Positions 34,411-43,845 of a stretch of DNA of 64,000 nt are shown piece by piece; positions within the stretch are counted from its first letter, which is position 1, and the number at the start of each line of letters is the position of its first letter. A program made the translations under genes and the position numbers. The notes beneath the pieces were generated by a model. That model was not told the DNA's origin, ran no database searches, and saw nothing but the letters and a program-made list of their open reading frames with translations. The DNA comes from Maritimibacter sp. (GTDB lineage Bacteria > Pseudomonadota > Alphaproteobacteria > Rhodobacterales > Rhodobacteraceae), in NCBI GenBank assembly GCA_002695005.1, contig NZNT01000030.1, forward strand, positions 124,001-188,000, in the 5' to 3' direction.

Positions 34411-35164
34411 AGCACATGGTGAAGAAACCGGCGGTCTGGTGTTCCACCCGCTCGATCAGTTCATCGTGGAGCCCCTGTTCGGGAATGCAGGGGATCCGGT
34501 TCACTGGTACACCATCACCAATGTGACGCTCTGGATGGCGCTGGCCGTTCTGGCCATCGTCGCCCTGTTCGTCTTCGGCTCACGCGGCCGCGCCATCGTG
34601 CCGACCCGCACGCAGTCCATCGGCGAGATCCTATATGGCTTCACCTACAAGATGGTCGAAGATGTGGCGGGCAAGGACGCGATCAAGTTCTTCCCCTACA
34701 TTATGTCGCTGTTCATGTTCATCCTGTTCGCCAACTACCTTGGCCTGCTGCCGATGTCCTTCGCGACCACCTCGCACATCGCGGTGACGGCCGTGCTCGC
34801 GCTGGCGGTGTTCCTCACCGTGACCATCGTGGGCTTCGTCAAGAACGGCGTGGGCTTCCTCGGCCTGTTCTGGGTGGCATCTGCCCCGCTGGCGCTGCGT
34901 CCGATCCTCGCGATCATCGAACTCATCTCGTACTTCGTGCGCCCGGTCAGCCACTCCATTCGTCTGGGCGGCAACATCATGGCCGGTCACGCGGTGATCA
35001 AAGTGTTCGCAGGCTTCGCCGCGATCGCTGCCATCTCGCCCTTCGCGGTTCTGTCGATCACGGCAATCTACGGGCTCGAAGTGCTCGTGGCCGGTGTCCA
35101 GGCCTACGTCTTCACGATCCTGACCTGTGTGTACCTGAAGGATGCGCTGCACCCGTCGCACTAA
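34400..35164 (+). CDS. atpB: ATP synthase F0 subunit a
   Basis: A 254-aa subunit a, the stator half-channel of the F1F0 ATP synthase in the inner membrane. Multiple TM helices are visible. The essential arginine is R188 in [13 protein letters not shown] (equivalent to E. coli aR210), and [19 protein letters not shown] forms the last helix. The start is the GTG at 34400 (MATEAHGEE), inside the end of atpI and after AAGGAC; the more distant upstream ATG gives a non-family basic extension. Translational coupling to atpI is likely. Confidence 0.96.
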   Translation: MATEAHGEETGGLVFHPLDQFIVEPLFGNAGDPVHWYTITNVTLWMALAVLAIVALFVFGSRGRAIVPTRTQSIGEILYGFTYKMVEDVAGKDAIKFFPYIMSLFMFILFANYLGLLPMSFATTSHIAVTAVLALAVFLTVTIVGFVKNGVGFLGLFWVASAPLALRPILAIIELISYFVRPVSHSIRLGGNIMAGHAVIKVFAGFAAIAAISPFAVLSITAIYGLEVLVAGVQAYVFTILTCVYLKDALHPSH

Positions 35165-35223
35165 GGCTCAGGCCCGCTAAACCCAAGAATATCAACTCGA
35201 ATTCCATCGTAAGGAGAAATCAA

Positions 35224-35460
35224 ATGGAAGGCGATATCGCACAACTCGGTCAATTCATCGGCGCTGGCCTTGCCGGCATCGGTTCCGGCGCTGCCGCCAT
35301 CGGCGTGGGCCACGTGGCTGGCAACTTCCTCGCGGGTGCCCTGCGCAACCCGTCGGCAGCTGGTGGTCAGACCGCCACGCTGTTCATCGGCATCGCGTTC
35401 GCGGAAGCCCTGGGGATCTTCTCGTTCCTCGTCGCGCTTCTGCTGATGTTCGCCGTCTGA
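35224..35460 (+). CDS. atpE: ATP synthase F0 subunit c
   Basis: A 78-aa hairpin of two TM helices with the polar loop ARNPSA (residues 39-44, R41-N42-P43) and the proton-binding glutamate E61 in [12 protein letters not shown]. Glycine-rich helix 1 ([18 protein letters not shown]) is typical of c subunits. The glutamate, rather than sodium-type additional ligands, suggests H+ coupling. It has a good ribosome site (TAAGGAG) ahead of the ATG, consistent with the high copy number of c in the ring. Confidence 0.97.
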   Translation: MEGDIAQLGQFIGAGLAGIGSGAAAIGVGHVAGNFLAGALRNPSAAGGQTATLFIGIAFAEALGIFSFLVALLLMFAV

Positions 35461-35540
35461 TCCTGCCGAACCATCCTTACGACCGGGGAGGCAGGCCTGC
35501 GCCTGTCTCCTCGCTGTAATCCGGGTTCCAGGAGGAAACG

Positions 35541-36092
35541 ATGGCAACTGAAACCGAAAACGGCGCAGTTGATGCGGCCCACGGCGCAGCCGAGGCCGGT
35601 GGCGCGGGCATGCCGCAGCTCGAATTCTCGACGTTCGGGAACCAGATCTTCTGGCTCGTCGTCGCGCTCGTCATCATCTTCTTCGTGCTCTCCAAGATCG
35701 CGCTGCCGCGCATCGCGGGGGTTCTGGCCGAACGTCAGGGCACGATCACGAACGATCTCGCCGCTGCCGAAGAGCTGAAGCAGAAAGCCGTGGAGGCCGA
35801 AGAGGCCTACAAGCAGGCACTCGCGGACGCCCGGTCGGAAGCGCAGAAGATCGTGAACGACGCCAAGGCCGAGATCCAGGCCGACCTCGACGCCGCACAG
35901 GCCAAGGCCGACGCGGAAATCGCCGCCAAGACCGCCGAGTCGGAGAAAGCCATCGCGGAAATCCGTGACGGTGCTGCGGACAGCGCGAAGGAAGTGGCGC
36001 GGGACACGGTCAAGGAAATCCTCGGTGCGATGGGCTTCTCGGCCGATGCACGCACCGTCACCTCGGCGGTCAACGCCCGCACGAAAGGATGA
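35541..36092 (+). CDS. atpF': ATP synthase F0 subunit b'
   Basis: A 183-aa b-type stator subunit: acidic N-terminus, one TM helix (about 35-53, [20 protein letters not shown]), then a long Ala/Glu/Lys-rich coiled-coil ([19 protein letters not shown] and onward). It is the diverged b' copy typical of alphaproteobacteria and phototrophs, forming a heterodimer with b. It follows GGAGGAAACG and ends within a few bases of atpF. Confidence 0.93.
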   Translation: MATETENGAVDAAHGAAEAGGAGMPQLEFSTFGNQIFWLVVALVIIFFVLSKIALPRIAGVLAERQGTITNDLAAAEELKQKAVEAEEAYKQALADARSEAQKIVNDAKAEIQADLDAAQAKADAEIAAKTAESEKAIAEIRDGAADSAKEVARDTVKEILGAMGFSADARTVTSAVNARTKG

Positions 36093-36097
36093 GGACG

Positions 36098-36655
36098 ATG
36101 AAGAAACTTCTCCCCCTCCTTCCGCTCGTGGCGGCGACCCCGGCAATGGCCGCGACCGGCCCGTTCGTCTCGCTCGGCAACACGGATTTCATCGTGCTGC
36201 TGGCCTTCATCGTCTTCGTGCTGGTCCTAGTCTACTTCAAGGTTCCCGGCATGGTCGCCGGGATGCTCGACAAGCGCGCCGACACGATCAAGTCGGAGCT
36301 CGAAGAGGCCCGCGCGTTGCGGGAAGAGGCGCAGACGATCCTTGCCTCCTATGAGCGCAAGCAAAAGGAAGTCTCGGAGCAGGCCGACAAGATCGTCGAA
36401 CATGCCAAGATCGAGGCGACCGAAGCCGCCGAGCGCGCGAAAGAGGACCTCAAGGACTCGATTAAGCGCCGTCTTGCCGCTGCTGAAGACCAGATCAAGT
36501 CCGCCGAGAACGCCGCGGTGAAGGAAGTGCGCGACAGCGCCATCGCCATCGCCATCGGTGCCGCCGAGGACATCATCGCCAAGAAGATGACCGCCGCGGA
36601 AGGCAACAAGCTGATCGAAGACGCGATCCAGGACGTGGAAACCAAGCTCCACTGA
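36098..36655 (+). CDS. atpF: ATP synthase F0 subunit b
   Basis: A 185-aa b subunit. It starts MKKLLPLLPLVAATPAMAAT, which looks like a cleavable signal peptide (A-M-A-A), followed by a TM helix (about 28-46) and a long coiled coil with the b-type segment GMLDKRADTIKSELEEARAL. The signal-like N-terminus is a feature I also recall in Rhodobacter b subunits. I prefer the ATG at 36098 after GAGGACG; an ATG at 36089 overlapping the b' stop is the alternative. F1 genes are not in the window, consistent with the split F0/F1 operons of this group. Confidence 0.93.
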   Translation: MKKLLPLLPLVAATPAMAATGPFVSLGNTDFIVLLAFIVFVLVLVYFKVPGMVAGMLDKRADTIKSELEEARALREEAQTILASYERKQKEVSEQADKIVEHAKIEATEAAERAKEDLKDSIKRRLAAAEDQIKSAENAAVKEVRDSAIAIAIGAAEDIIAKKMTAAEGNKLIEDAIQDVETKLH

Positions 36656-36681
36656 TCCGCCGCGCTTCGGAAGAACGAAAG

Positions 36682-36708
36682 AACCCGGGTCCAGCGCCCG
36701 GGTTTTTT
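36682..36708 (+). terminator. Rho-independent terminator of the atp operon
   Basis: Perfect stem AACCCGGG (36682-36689) / CCCGGGTT (36697-36704), 7-base loop, and T-run TTTTTT (36703-36708). It sits 26 bases after the atpF stop. Confidence 0.92.
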
Positions 36709-36721
36709 CATGGGTCAGGGG

Positions 36722-37051
36722 CTAGCGGCGCTCGACGGGATGGCGGTCCTCGCCCCACCCATCGACAAGGCACCGCGCCCGCACCGTAAGCGGGCCGTCG
36801 GGCACGTTGTCCAACGTAAGCGAACGCGTGAAGGGTTGCTCGTCCACATGCGGATGGGCCAGCTCCCGGATACCCAGCGACGTGCCGTCCGGCCCGAACA
36901 CCTCCCACGCATCGGCATAGTGATCCCACCCCTCGTCCGGGTGGGCGAGGGTGACATGCACCGTGTTCCCCTCGACCCACGCGGCGTCCACCTCGGGTAT
37001 CTCGGCGAAGGCGGGCAGGGGCAGAAGGGCGAGGATCAGGGCAGGTTTCAT
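36722..37051 (-). CDS. Small exported protein, unknown function
   Basis: A 109-aa protein with a Sec signal peptide MKPALILALLPLPAFAEIP. The mature part is a single beta-rich domain with conserved-looking segments VHVTLAHPDEGWDHYADAW and RELAHPHVDEQPFTR, ending in a polar tail with a lone cysteine (ARCLVDGW). Histidines in AHPDEGWDHY and AHPHVDEQPF could bind metal, but I cannot assign a family. The ATG overlaps the DUF599 stop (ATGA), placing it last in a three-gene unit with DUF599 and HemJ/CopD-like membrane proteins. Confidence 0.75.
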   Translation of the reverse strand: MKPALILALLPLPAFAEIPEVDAAWVEGNTVHVTLAHPDEGWDHYADAWEVFGPDGTSLGIRELAHPHVDEQPFTRSLTLDNVPDGPLTVRARCLVDGWGEDRHPVERR

Positions 37052-37743
37052 TCGGGGTCCGGGGTCAGAAGTGTCGCACGGGATTTCGACGCGAATTCCC
37101 GCCGCCACAACACCACGAAAGTCCCGACCGTTGAAATCAACAGGGCGAGAGGACCGAGGAACCACGCGAGAGCGGCCATCGCGAAATAGATCGCGCGCAG
37201 ACCCCGGTTGTAACTGCGCGCGGCGTTGATGTTGATCTCGGCCGCCTTGGCCGCCCGAGGGTAGGCGGCGGGATCGTCGGGGTCGTTGGGGACCGACGCC
37301 ATGACCACGGCGCAGTAGCCGAACAACCTGTGCGCCCAGACGAAACCAAGGAAACCGGAGGCGACCAGCAGGATCACCACGAGGATCTTGGCCTCCCACA
37401 CATGCTCCGGCGCGGTGGCGGCGGTCAGGTCGGTGGCCACGCCCTCCAAACGGTCGGTATTGCCCAGAAGCGCGAGGCCCCCGCCGATTGAAATCATGCA
37501 GGCCGAGGCGAAAAAGGTCGTTCCCTGCCGGAGCGAAGCCAGCACCGAGCTGTCGAAGATGCGCGGCTGACGCGTAACGTACTGGACGAGCCAGTCACGC
37601 CGGTACTGCTTCATCACACGCGACGTGGAGGGGCGCTTGTCCGAGGAATGCTCGATCATCCAGCCGATCAACTGCCAGCCCGCGATGAGCACCGCGAAGG
37701 CCACGGCGTCGAACAGGGTGAACCCGGCGAGGAACGGCGGCAT
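37048..37743 (-). CDS. DUF599 family membrane protein
   Basis: A 231-aa inner-membrane protein with four TM regions: an N-terminal pair, a middle hydrophobic block (ILVVILLVASGFLGFVWAHRLFGY), and a C-terminal block with the DUF599 signature AARSYNRGLRAIYFAMAALA followed by LGPLALLISTVGTFVVL. Function unknown. It is sandwiched between the HemJ/CopD-like gene (1-bp overlap upstream) and the exported 109-aa protein (4-bp overlap downstream), so the three are probably translated together. Confidence 0.88.
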   Translation of the reverse strand: MPPFLAGFTLFDAVAFAVLIAGWQLIGWMIEHSSDKRPSTSRVMKQYRRDWLVQYVTRQPRIFDSSVLASLRQGTTFFASACMISIGGGLALLGNTDRLEGVATDLTAATAPEHVWEAKILVVILLVASGFLGFVWAHRLFGYCAVVMASVPNDPDDPAAYPRAAKAAEININAARSYNRGLRAIYFAMAALAWFLGPLALLISTVGTFVVLWRREFASKSRATLLTPDPE

Positions 37744-38153
37744 CAGAACGGCTTTGCCACGACGGCCCAGAGCACGGCGATCACGACCAGCACCGAGACC
37801 TCGTTGAAGATGCGCAGATAGCGGTCCGTCCGCTCGAATTCTCCCCGCTGCGCCTTTATGACGAGCCGTCCGGTCCAGACGTAGTGCGCCGCGAGCAGGA
37901 CCACGAGGCCAAGCTTCAGCCAGACCCAGCCGGGAAAGCCGATGTCCCAGGCCATCCACAGCCCGGTGATCGCGGCGATGACGCCCAAACCGGCCGAGAA
38001 CCGGTAGAGTCGGAAGGTCAGGTCGCCGATCGGCCCCTGGGCCGCATGGCGGTCCCAATCACGTTTCCAGTAGATGATCGCGCGGGGCACGGCGAAAATC
38101 GACGTCATCCAGCCCATGACGCAAAGGATGTGTATGATCTTGACCCATGTCAT
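37743..38153 (-). CDS. HemJ/CopD-like four-TM membrane protein
   Basis: A 136-aa protein with four TM helices. The ends match the HemJ/UPF0093 pattern: N-terminal TWVKIIHILCVMGWMTSIFA with a candidate heme-ligand histidine (H8), middle GWVWLKLGLVVLLAAHYVW, and C-terminal RYLRIFNEVSVLVVIAVLWA followed by VVAKPF. HemJ is the heme-b protoporphyrinogen IX oxidase of many alphaproteobacteria; CopD-like relatives handle copper. Sequence alone leaves both open, because this protein is on the short side and its neighbours are not heme genes. Confidence 0.72.
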   Translation of the reverse strand: MTWVKIIHILCVMGWMTSIFAVPRAIIYWKRDWDRHAAQGPIGDLTFRLYRFSAGLGVIAAITGLWMAWDIGFPGWVWLKLGLVVLLAAHYVWTGRLVIKAQRGEFERTDRYLRIFNEVSVLVVIAVLWAVVAKPF

Positions 38154-38254
38154 GGTGCGAGATGACCCCTTTCGGGACAGAAGCGCAAGACCGCTTGCAG
38201 GTTTGATTCAGACGCGCATGCGCCCTATGACAGGCGGACCAAGGGAGGTGCTCC

Positions 38255-39685
38255 ATGCAGATGCCAGACCCCCGCGAGGACATCCTCGCGAAGAAGGACA
38301 GGATCGTCGCCCGTCTGCGCGAGGTGCTGCCGTCCGACGCCGTGATCGACGACGGGATCGAGCTCAAGGCCTATGAATGCGACGCCCTCTCGGCCTATCG
38401 CTGCCCGCCGCTCTGCGCGGTGTTGCCCGCCTCCACCGAGGAGGTGAGCGCGGTGATGAAGGTCTGCCATGACGAGGGCGTTCCGGTCGTGCCGCGCGGG
38501 GCGGGCACATCGCTCGCCGGTGGGGCGCTGCCCACGGCGGACAGCGTGATCCTTGGTGTCGCGCGGCTGACCGAAGTGCTGGAGGTGGATTACGCCAACC
38601 GCTTCATCCGGGTCGAAGCGGGGCGAACCAACCTCGCCGTGACCGGCGCGGTCGAGGCAGATGGATTCTTCTACGCCCCCGATCCGTCGAGCCAGCTGGC
38701 CTGTGCCATCGCGGGCAACATCGCGATGAACTCTGGCGGGGCGCATTGCCTCAAATACGGGGTGACGACGAACAACCTTCTGGGCGTCAGGATGGTGATG
38801 GCCGATGGCGAGGTCGTCGAGATCGGCGGCGCGCATCTCGACGCGGGTGGTCTCGACCTTCTGGGTCTCGTCTGCGGCTCGGAAGGACAACTGGGTATCG
38901 TGACCGAGGCCACCCTGCGCATCCTTGCCAAGCCCGAAGGCGCGCGGCCCGTGCTGATCGGCTTTGATTCCAACGTCGTTGCGGGCGCCTGCGTGTCCGA
39001 CATCATCAAGACCGGCATTGTGCCGGTCGCGATCGAATTCATGGACCGCCCCTGCATCGAGGCGACCGAGGCCTTCGTCCACGCGGGCTACCCGGATTGC
39101 GAGGCGCTCCTCATCATCGAAGTGGAAGGCAGCGAGGCCGAGATCGAGGACCAGCTTGGTCGTATCGTCGCCATCGCCGAACGCCACAACCCGGTCCAGA
39201 TCCGCGAAAGCGGCTCCGCCGAAGAAAGCGCGCGCATCTGGCTGGGGCGCAAGTCGGCCTTTGGCGCGATGGGGCAAATCAACGATTACATGTGCCTCGA
39301 CGGGACCATCCCTGTGGGCGAGTTGCCTCATGTGTTGCAGCGTATCGCGGAGCTGTCGGAGCATTACGGTCTGCGTGTCGGCAACGTGTTCCACGCGGGC
39401 GACGGCAACATGCACCCGCTGATCCTCTACAATGCCAACGAACCCGGGCAGCTTGAAAAATGCGAGGCGATGGGGGCGGATATCCTCAAGCTCTGCGTCG
39501 AGGTCGGCGGCTGTCTGACCGGCGAGCATGGCGTGGGGGTCGAGAAGCGCGAATTGATGGGGACGCAGTATTCCGACGTGGACCTCGATGTTCAGATGGC
39601 GGTGAAGGACGTGTTCGACCCAGACTGGATCCTGAACCCGGCCAAGGTCTTTCCGCTGGGCGTGAGCGCGGCGCGGCGCGGCTGA
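38255..39685 (+). CDS. glcD: Glycolate oxidase, FAD-linked subunit GlcD
   Basis: A 476-aa FAD-dependent 2-hydroxyacid oxidase of the PCMH/VAO family. FAD-binding segments VVPRGAGTSLAGGALP and PDPSSQLACAIAGNIAMNSGG, and the C-terminal HAGDGNMHPLILYN with GEHGVGVEKRELMG, are characteristic of GlcD. It oxidises glycolate to glyoxylate and works with GlcE and GlcF at the membrane. It is the first gene of glcDEF; the following intergenic gap contains repeat copy B (39717-39775). Confidence 0.95.
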   Translation: MQMPDPREDILAKKDRIVARLREVLPSDAVIDDGIELKAYECDALSAYRCPPLCAVLPASTEEVSAVMKVCHDEGVPVVPRGAGTSLAGGALPTADSVILGVARLTEVLEVDYANRFIRVEAGRTNLAVTGAVEADGFFYAPDPSSQLACAIAGNIAMNSGGAHCLKYGVTTNNLLGVRMVMADGEVVEIGGAHLDAGGLDLLGLVCGSEGQLGIVTEATLRILAKPEGARPVLIGFDSNVVAGACVSDIIKTGIVPVAIEFMDRPCIEATEAFVHAGYPDCEALLIIEVEGSEAEIEDQLGRIVAIAERHNPVQIRESGSAEESARIWLGRKSAFGAMGQINDYMCLDGTIPVGELPHVLQRIAELSEHYGLRVGNVFHAGDGNMHPLILYNANEPGQLEKCEAMGADILKLCVEVGGCLTGEHGVGVEKRELMGTQYSDVDLDVQMAVKDVFDPDWILNPAKVFPLGVSAARRG

Positions 39686-39716
39686 ATTTCGCCCGGGCTT
39701 GCGCCCGGTCGACCCG

Positions 39717-39775
39717 CTGGGGGAGGCCAGCCTCCCCCAGACCCCCTCCGAGGTATTTATGGACCAGAGAAGATG
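39717..39775 (+). repeat. Intergenic hairpin repeat, copy B, running into the glcE start codon
   Basis: Perfect 11-bp stem CTGGGGGAGGC (39717-39727) / GCCTCCCCCAG (39730-39740), then ACCCCCTCCGAGGTATTTAT and GGACCAGAGAAG. The ATG of glcE (39773-39775) is the end of this conserved tail, so the repeat provides the ribosome-binding region of glcE. Confidence 0.75.
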
Positions 39776-40900
39776 AAGCGGATTGAGAGTGAAGCCGAAC
39801 TGGCCGATGTGATCGCGGGGGCGAACGGTGCGCTTCGTGTGAAGGGCGGCGGGACGCGGGACGTGGGCGCGCCGGTCGTGGGTGAGGTGCTCGAGGTCGG
39901 GATTGCCGGCGTGACGCTTTACGAGCCGGGCTCCTTGACGCTGGTGGTCGGGGCGGGAACGCCTGTGGCCGAAATCGACGCGCTGCTGGCAGCGGACGGT
40001 CAGCGGCTGGCCTTCGAACCGATGGATCACCGGGTGCTGCTGGGCACGACAGGCGCGCCGACCATTGGCGGCGCGGTCGCGGCCAACGTGTCGGGTCCGC
40101 GGCGGATACAAGCCGGCGCGGCGCGGGATTTCACGCTGGGCGCGCGGTTCGTGGACGGTGCTGGGCGGGTGGTCAAGAACGGCGGCCGGGGGATGAAGAA
40201 CGTGACAGGCTATGACCTCGTGAAGCTCATGGCCGGGTCTTGGGGCACGCTCGGGGTTTTGACGGAATTGAGCCTGAAAGTACAGGCCATGCCCGAGGTG
40301 CAAGCAACGCTGGTGGCCGATGGCCTGAACCCGAAGGACGCCGTGGCGAAACTGTCAGCGGCTCTCGGTTCGCCCTTCGACGTGACCGGGGCAGCGCATC
40401 TGGTGGGCGGGCGCACGCAGGTCCGGCTGGAGGGGCTGTCTGGCGCCGTGTCTTACCGCGCGAAGGCCTTGCAGGACGGTGCCCTCGCCGGGTTCGAACT
40501 GGTCGAGGGCGCAGCGAGCGCGGCGCATTGGGCCGAGGTGCGCGATGCCGCCCCCCTCGCCGCGACGACCGGGGCCATCTGGAAGGTGAGCGTGAAGCCG
40601 GGGGACGCGCCTGGGATTCTCGACGCGCTGGGGTCTCGGGTGGCTGGCGCGATCCTCGACTGGGGTGGGGGGCTCATGTGGCTCGCCCTGCCCGAAGAGG
40701 GCGACTGCGGCGCCGGGGCGATCCGCACGGAGCTTGCCCGCACAGGCGGTCACGCGACACTCGTCCGGGCCGGGGCCGAGACGCGTGCGGCGGTGCGTGT
40801 GTTCCAGCCGGAGCCCACGCCCATCGCGGCGCTGAACCGGCAGCTCAAGGCGAAATTTGATCCCCGGGGCCTGCTGAACCCCGGTCTCATGGGGGTGTGA
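39773..40900 (+). CDS. glcE: Glycolate oxidase, FAD-binding subunit GlcE
   Basis: A 375-aa GlcE. It has the first half of the FAD-binding PCMH domain (LRVKGGGTRDVGAP, GAPTIGGAVAANVSGPRR) and the short motif GRGMKNVTGYDLVKLMAGSWG seen in GlcE, with a C-terminal DPRGLLNPGLMGV resembling the GlcD end. The ATG at 39773 is unusual in having no canonical GGAGG; the purine tract AGAGAAG in front of it belongs to the intergenic repeat. The stop is one base from the GTG start of glcF. Confidence 0.94.
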   Translation: MKRIESEAELADVIAGANGALRVKGGGTRDVGAPVVGEVLEVGIAGVTLYEPGSLTLVVGAGTPVAEIDALLAADGQRLAFEPMDHRVLLGTTGAPTIGGAVAANVSGPRRIQAGAARDFTLGARFVDGAGRVVKNGGRGMKNVTGYDLVKLMAGSWGTLGVLTELSLKVQAMPEVQATLVADGLNPKDAVAKLSAALGSPFDVTGAAHLVGGRTQVRLEGLSGAVSYRAKALQDGALAGFELVEGAASAAHWAEVRDAAPLAATTGAIWKVSVKPGDAPGILDALGSRVAGAILDWGGGLMWLALPEEGDCGAGAIRTELARTGGHATLVRAGAETRAAVRVFQPEPTPIAALNRQLKAKFDPRGLLNPGLMGV

Positions 40901-40901
40901 C

Positions 40902-42188
<1,287 letters not shown>

Positions 42189-42268
42189 TCCCGGCGCACG
42201 GGTCACATTTTCGCCCAGAACGCGGTGTATCCCGGTTTGCAAAGAGACAGCAGGCCGAGGCCCTTTCC

Positions 42269-43096
42269 ATGATCCGATTGATTGCCGCCCTGTTGGCACT
42301 TGCTGCGACGCCTGCTGTTGCCGAGCCCTCCGAGTTACGCGCGCTGATGACGGCGAACGACAGCAAGGGCTGGGAAGCGGTCGGGCGGCTCAATATCGCG
42401 GGCGAGGCCTTCTGCACCGGCGCATTGATCTCGGAGACCATCGTGCTCACCGCGGCCCATTGCGTCTACGACTCCGATACGGGCGAGCAATATCCGGCCA
42501 ACAGCATCGACTTCCTTGCAGGTTGGCGCAACGGGCGCGCGGTCGCCTATCGTGGCGTGCGGCGGCTCGTGGTGCACGAGGATTACGACTTCAACGGCGA
42601 AGACAATACGCGCCGTGTGGCGAGCGACATCGCGCTCCTCGAACTCGATCAGCCTATCCGCAAATCCAACGTCTCGCCCTTTCCGGTGGGCGAGTGGCCG
42701 CGTAAGGGCGACGAGGTTGGCGTCGTCTCCTACGCCCGCGACCGTGAGGACATGCCGTCGCTTCAGGAAACCTGCAAGGTTCTTGGCCGTCAGGGCGGAT
42801 CGCTCGTGATGAATTGCGACGTGGATCACGGCGCTTCCGGCGCGCCGATCTTCATGATCCAGTGGAACCGCCCGGTGGTGGTGTCGGTGGTGTCGGCCAA
42901 GGCCCACGCGGGCGATCTGCCGGTCTCGCTCGGCACGAGCCTCGGGGACGAGATCGACGCGCTGAAGATCGCGCTGGCCAATTCCGACGGGATATTCACC
43001 CATGTCGCCGCCCCGGTGCCGGCCTCGACCCCCAAGGTCGTGCGTCGTGACTCGGGCGCCGCTTCGACCGCGAAATTCCTGCGCCCGGCGGACTGA
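42269..43096 (+). CDS. Secreted trypsin-like serine protease (S1 family)
   Basis: A 275-aa protein with a signal peptide (MIRLIAALLALAATPAVAEP). The trypsin-fold triad is readable: H64 in LTAAHCVYD, D120 in VASDIALLELD, and S190 in DHGASGAPIF. The nucleophile motif is G-A-S-G rather than the usual G-D-S-G, a variation found in V8/glutamyl-endopeptidase-like and some bacterial trypsin-fold enzymes, so activity is likely but specificity is not predictable. No PDZ domain follows, which separates it from DegP. Confidence 0.85.
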   Translation: MIRLIAALLALAATPAVAEPSELRALMTANDSKGWEAVGRLNIAGEAFCTGALISETIVLTAAHCVYDSDTGEQYPANSIDFLAGWRNGRAVAYRGVRRLVVHEDYDFNGEDNTRRVASDIALLELDQPIRKSNVSPFPVGEWPRKGDEVGVVSYARDREDMPSLQETCKVLGRQGGSLVMNCDVDHGASGAPIFMIQWNRPVVVSVVSAKAHAGDLPVSLGTSLGDEIDALKIALANSDGIFTHVAAPVPASTPKVVRRDSGAASTAKFLRPAD

Positions 43097-43114
43097 AAGC
43101 CGCGCTCGCAGGGT

Positions 43115-43142
43115 CTTGAACCCCTCCGAACCGATCCTAAAT
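43115..43142 (+). promoter_or_regulatory. RpoH (heat-shock sigma)-type promoter of hsp20
   Basis: CTTG (43115-43118), 17-base spacer, CCTAAAT (43136-43142), matching the alphaproteobacterial RpoH consensus CTTG-N17-18-CYTATNT at all but one position. It lies about 90 bases upstream of the hsp20 start. Confidence 0.72.
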
Positions 43143-43148
43143 GAGCTT

Positions 43149-43174
43149 CACGGACGCCGATGACCGGGTCCGTG
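43149..43174 (+). promoter_or_regulatory. 5'-UTR stem-loop upstream of hsp20
   Basis: Perfect 7-bp stem CACGGAC (43149-43155) / GTCCGTG (43168-43174) in the leader just after the RpoH-type promoter. It could be part of a thermosensing leader, but no pairing with the ribosome-binding site is obvious. Confidence 0.3.
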
Positions 43175-43232
43175 ACCGCGCCTGTCCCATGTCGGGAAGG
43201 CCACCCACGTTATTGCTCAGATGAGGATGACC

Positions 43233-43688
43233 ATGCGTAATATCGATATGCAGCCGCTTTACCGTGCCACCGTCGGCTTCGACCAGTTCGCCGAACTCAT
43301 GGATCGGGTGTTCGCAAACGACGTGAGCCGCGAAAGCTACCCCCCGTACAACATTGAAAAGACCGATGACGATTCCTGGCGCATCTCGGTCGCCGTCGCC
43401 GGCTTCACCGAGGCCGAGCTCGCCGTTGAGGTGAAGGAAAACGCTCTCGTGATCTCGGCCCGCAAAGCCGACGAGCAGGAGAAGAAGACCTACCTCCACC
43501 GCGGCATCGCCACCCGTGCGTTCGAGCGTCGCTTCCACCTCGCCGACCATGTGAAGGTGACCGGGGCCACCCACGAGAATGGGATGCTCCACATCGACCT
43601 CGTGCGCGAAGTGCCCGAAGCGCTGAAACCGCGCCGGATCGAGATCGCCAAGGCGGACGACATCGACGGAAAGGCCATCGAGGCCTGA
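43233..43688 (+). CDS. Small heat-shock protein (Hsp20/IbpA type)
   Basis: A 151-aa alpha-crystallin-domain chaperone. N-terminal MRNIDMQPLYRATVGFDQFA matches IbpA-like proteins; the core has WRISVAVAGFTEAELAVEVKE and IATRAFERRFHLADHV, and the end of the domain is NGMLHIDLVREVPE. It binds unfolding proteins under heat stress without ATP. The start at 43233 follows GAGGATGACC; two ATG codons upstream (43221, 43227) are less likely. The gene has an RpoH-type promoter upstream and a strong terminator downstream, so it is probably monocistronic. Confidence 0.94.
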   Translation: MRNIDMQPLYRATVGFDQFAELMDRVFANDVSRESYPPYNIEKTDDDSWRISVAVAGFTEAELAVEVKENALVISARKADEQEKKTYLHRGIATRAFERRFHLADHVKVTGATHENGMLHIDLVREVPEALKPRRIEIAKADDIDGKAIEA

Positions 43689-43710
43689 TCGACGCCGATT
43701 TGAAAGTACG

Positions 43711-43738
43711 ACGCGCGGGTTTCGGCCCGCGCGTTTTT
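43711..43738 (+). terminator. Rho-independent terminator of hsp20
   Basis: Perfect 9-bp stem ACGCGCGGG (43711-43719) / CCCGCGCGT (43726-43734), six-base loop TTTCGG, then TTTTTG. 22 bases after the hsp20 stop. Confidence 0.92.
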
Positions 43739-43845
43739 GTTTCCGCTTGAATCAAATGCGCGGAAACTGCCCGGCGCGGCTTACCCACTCTTAACGAGAA
43801 GCGTGAAACATCGGCCCCAGTCCGAGTGTAGAGAGGAATGGGGAT

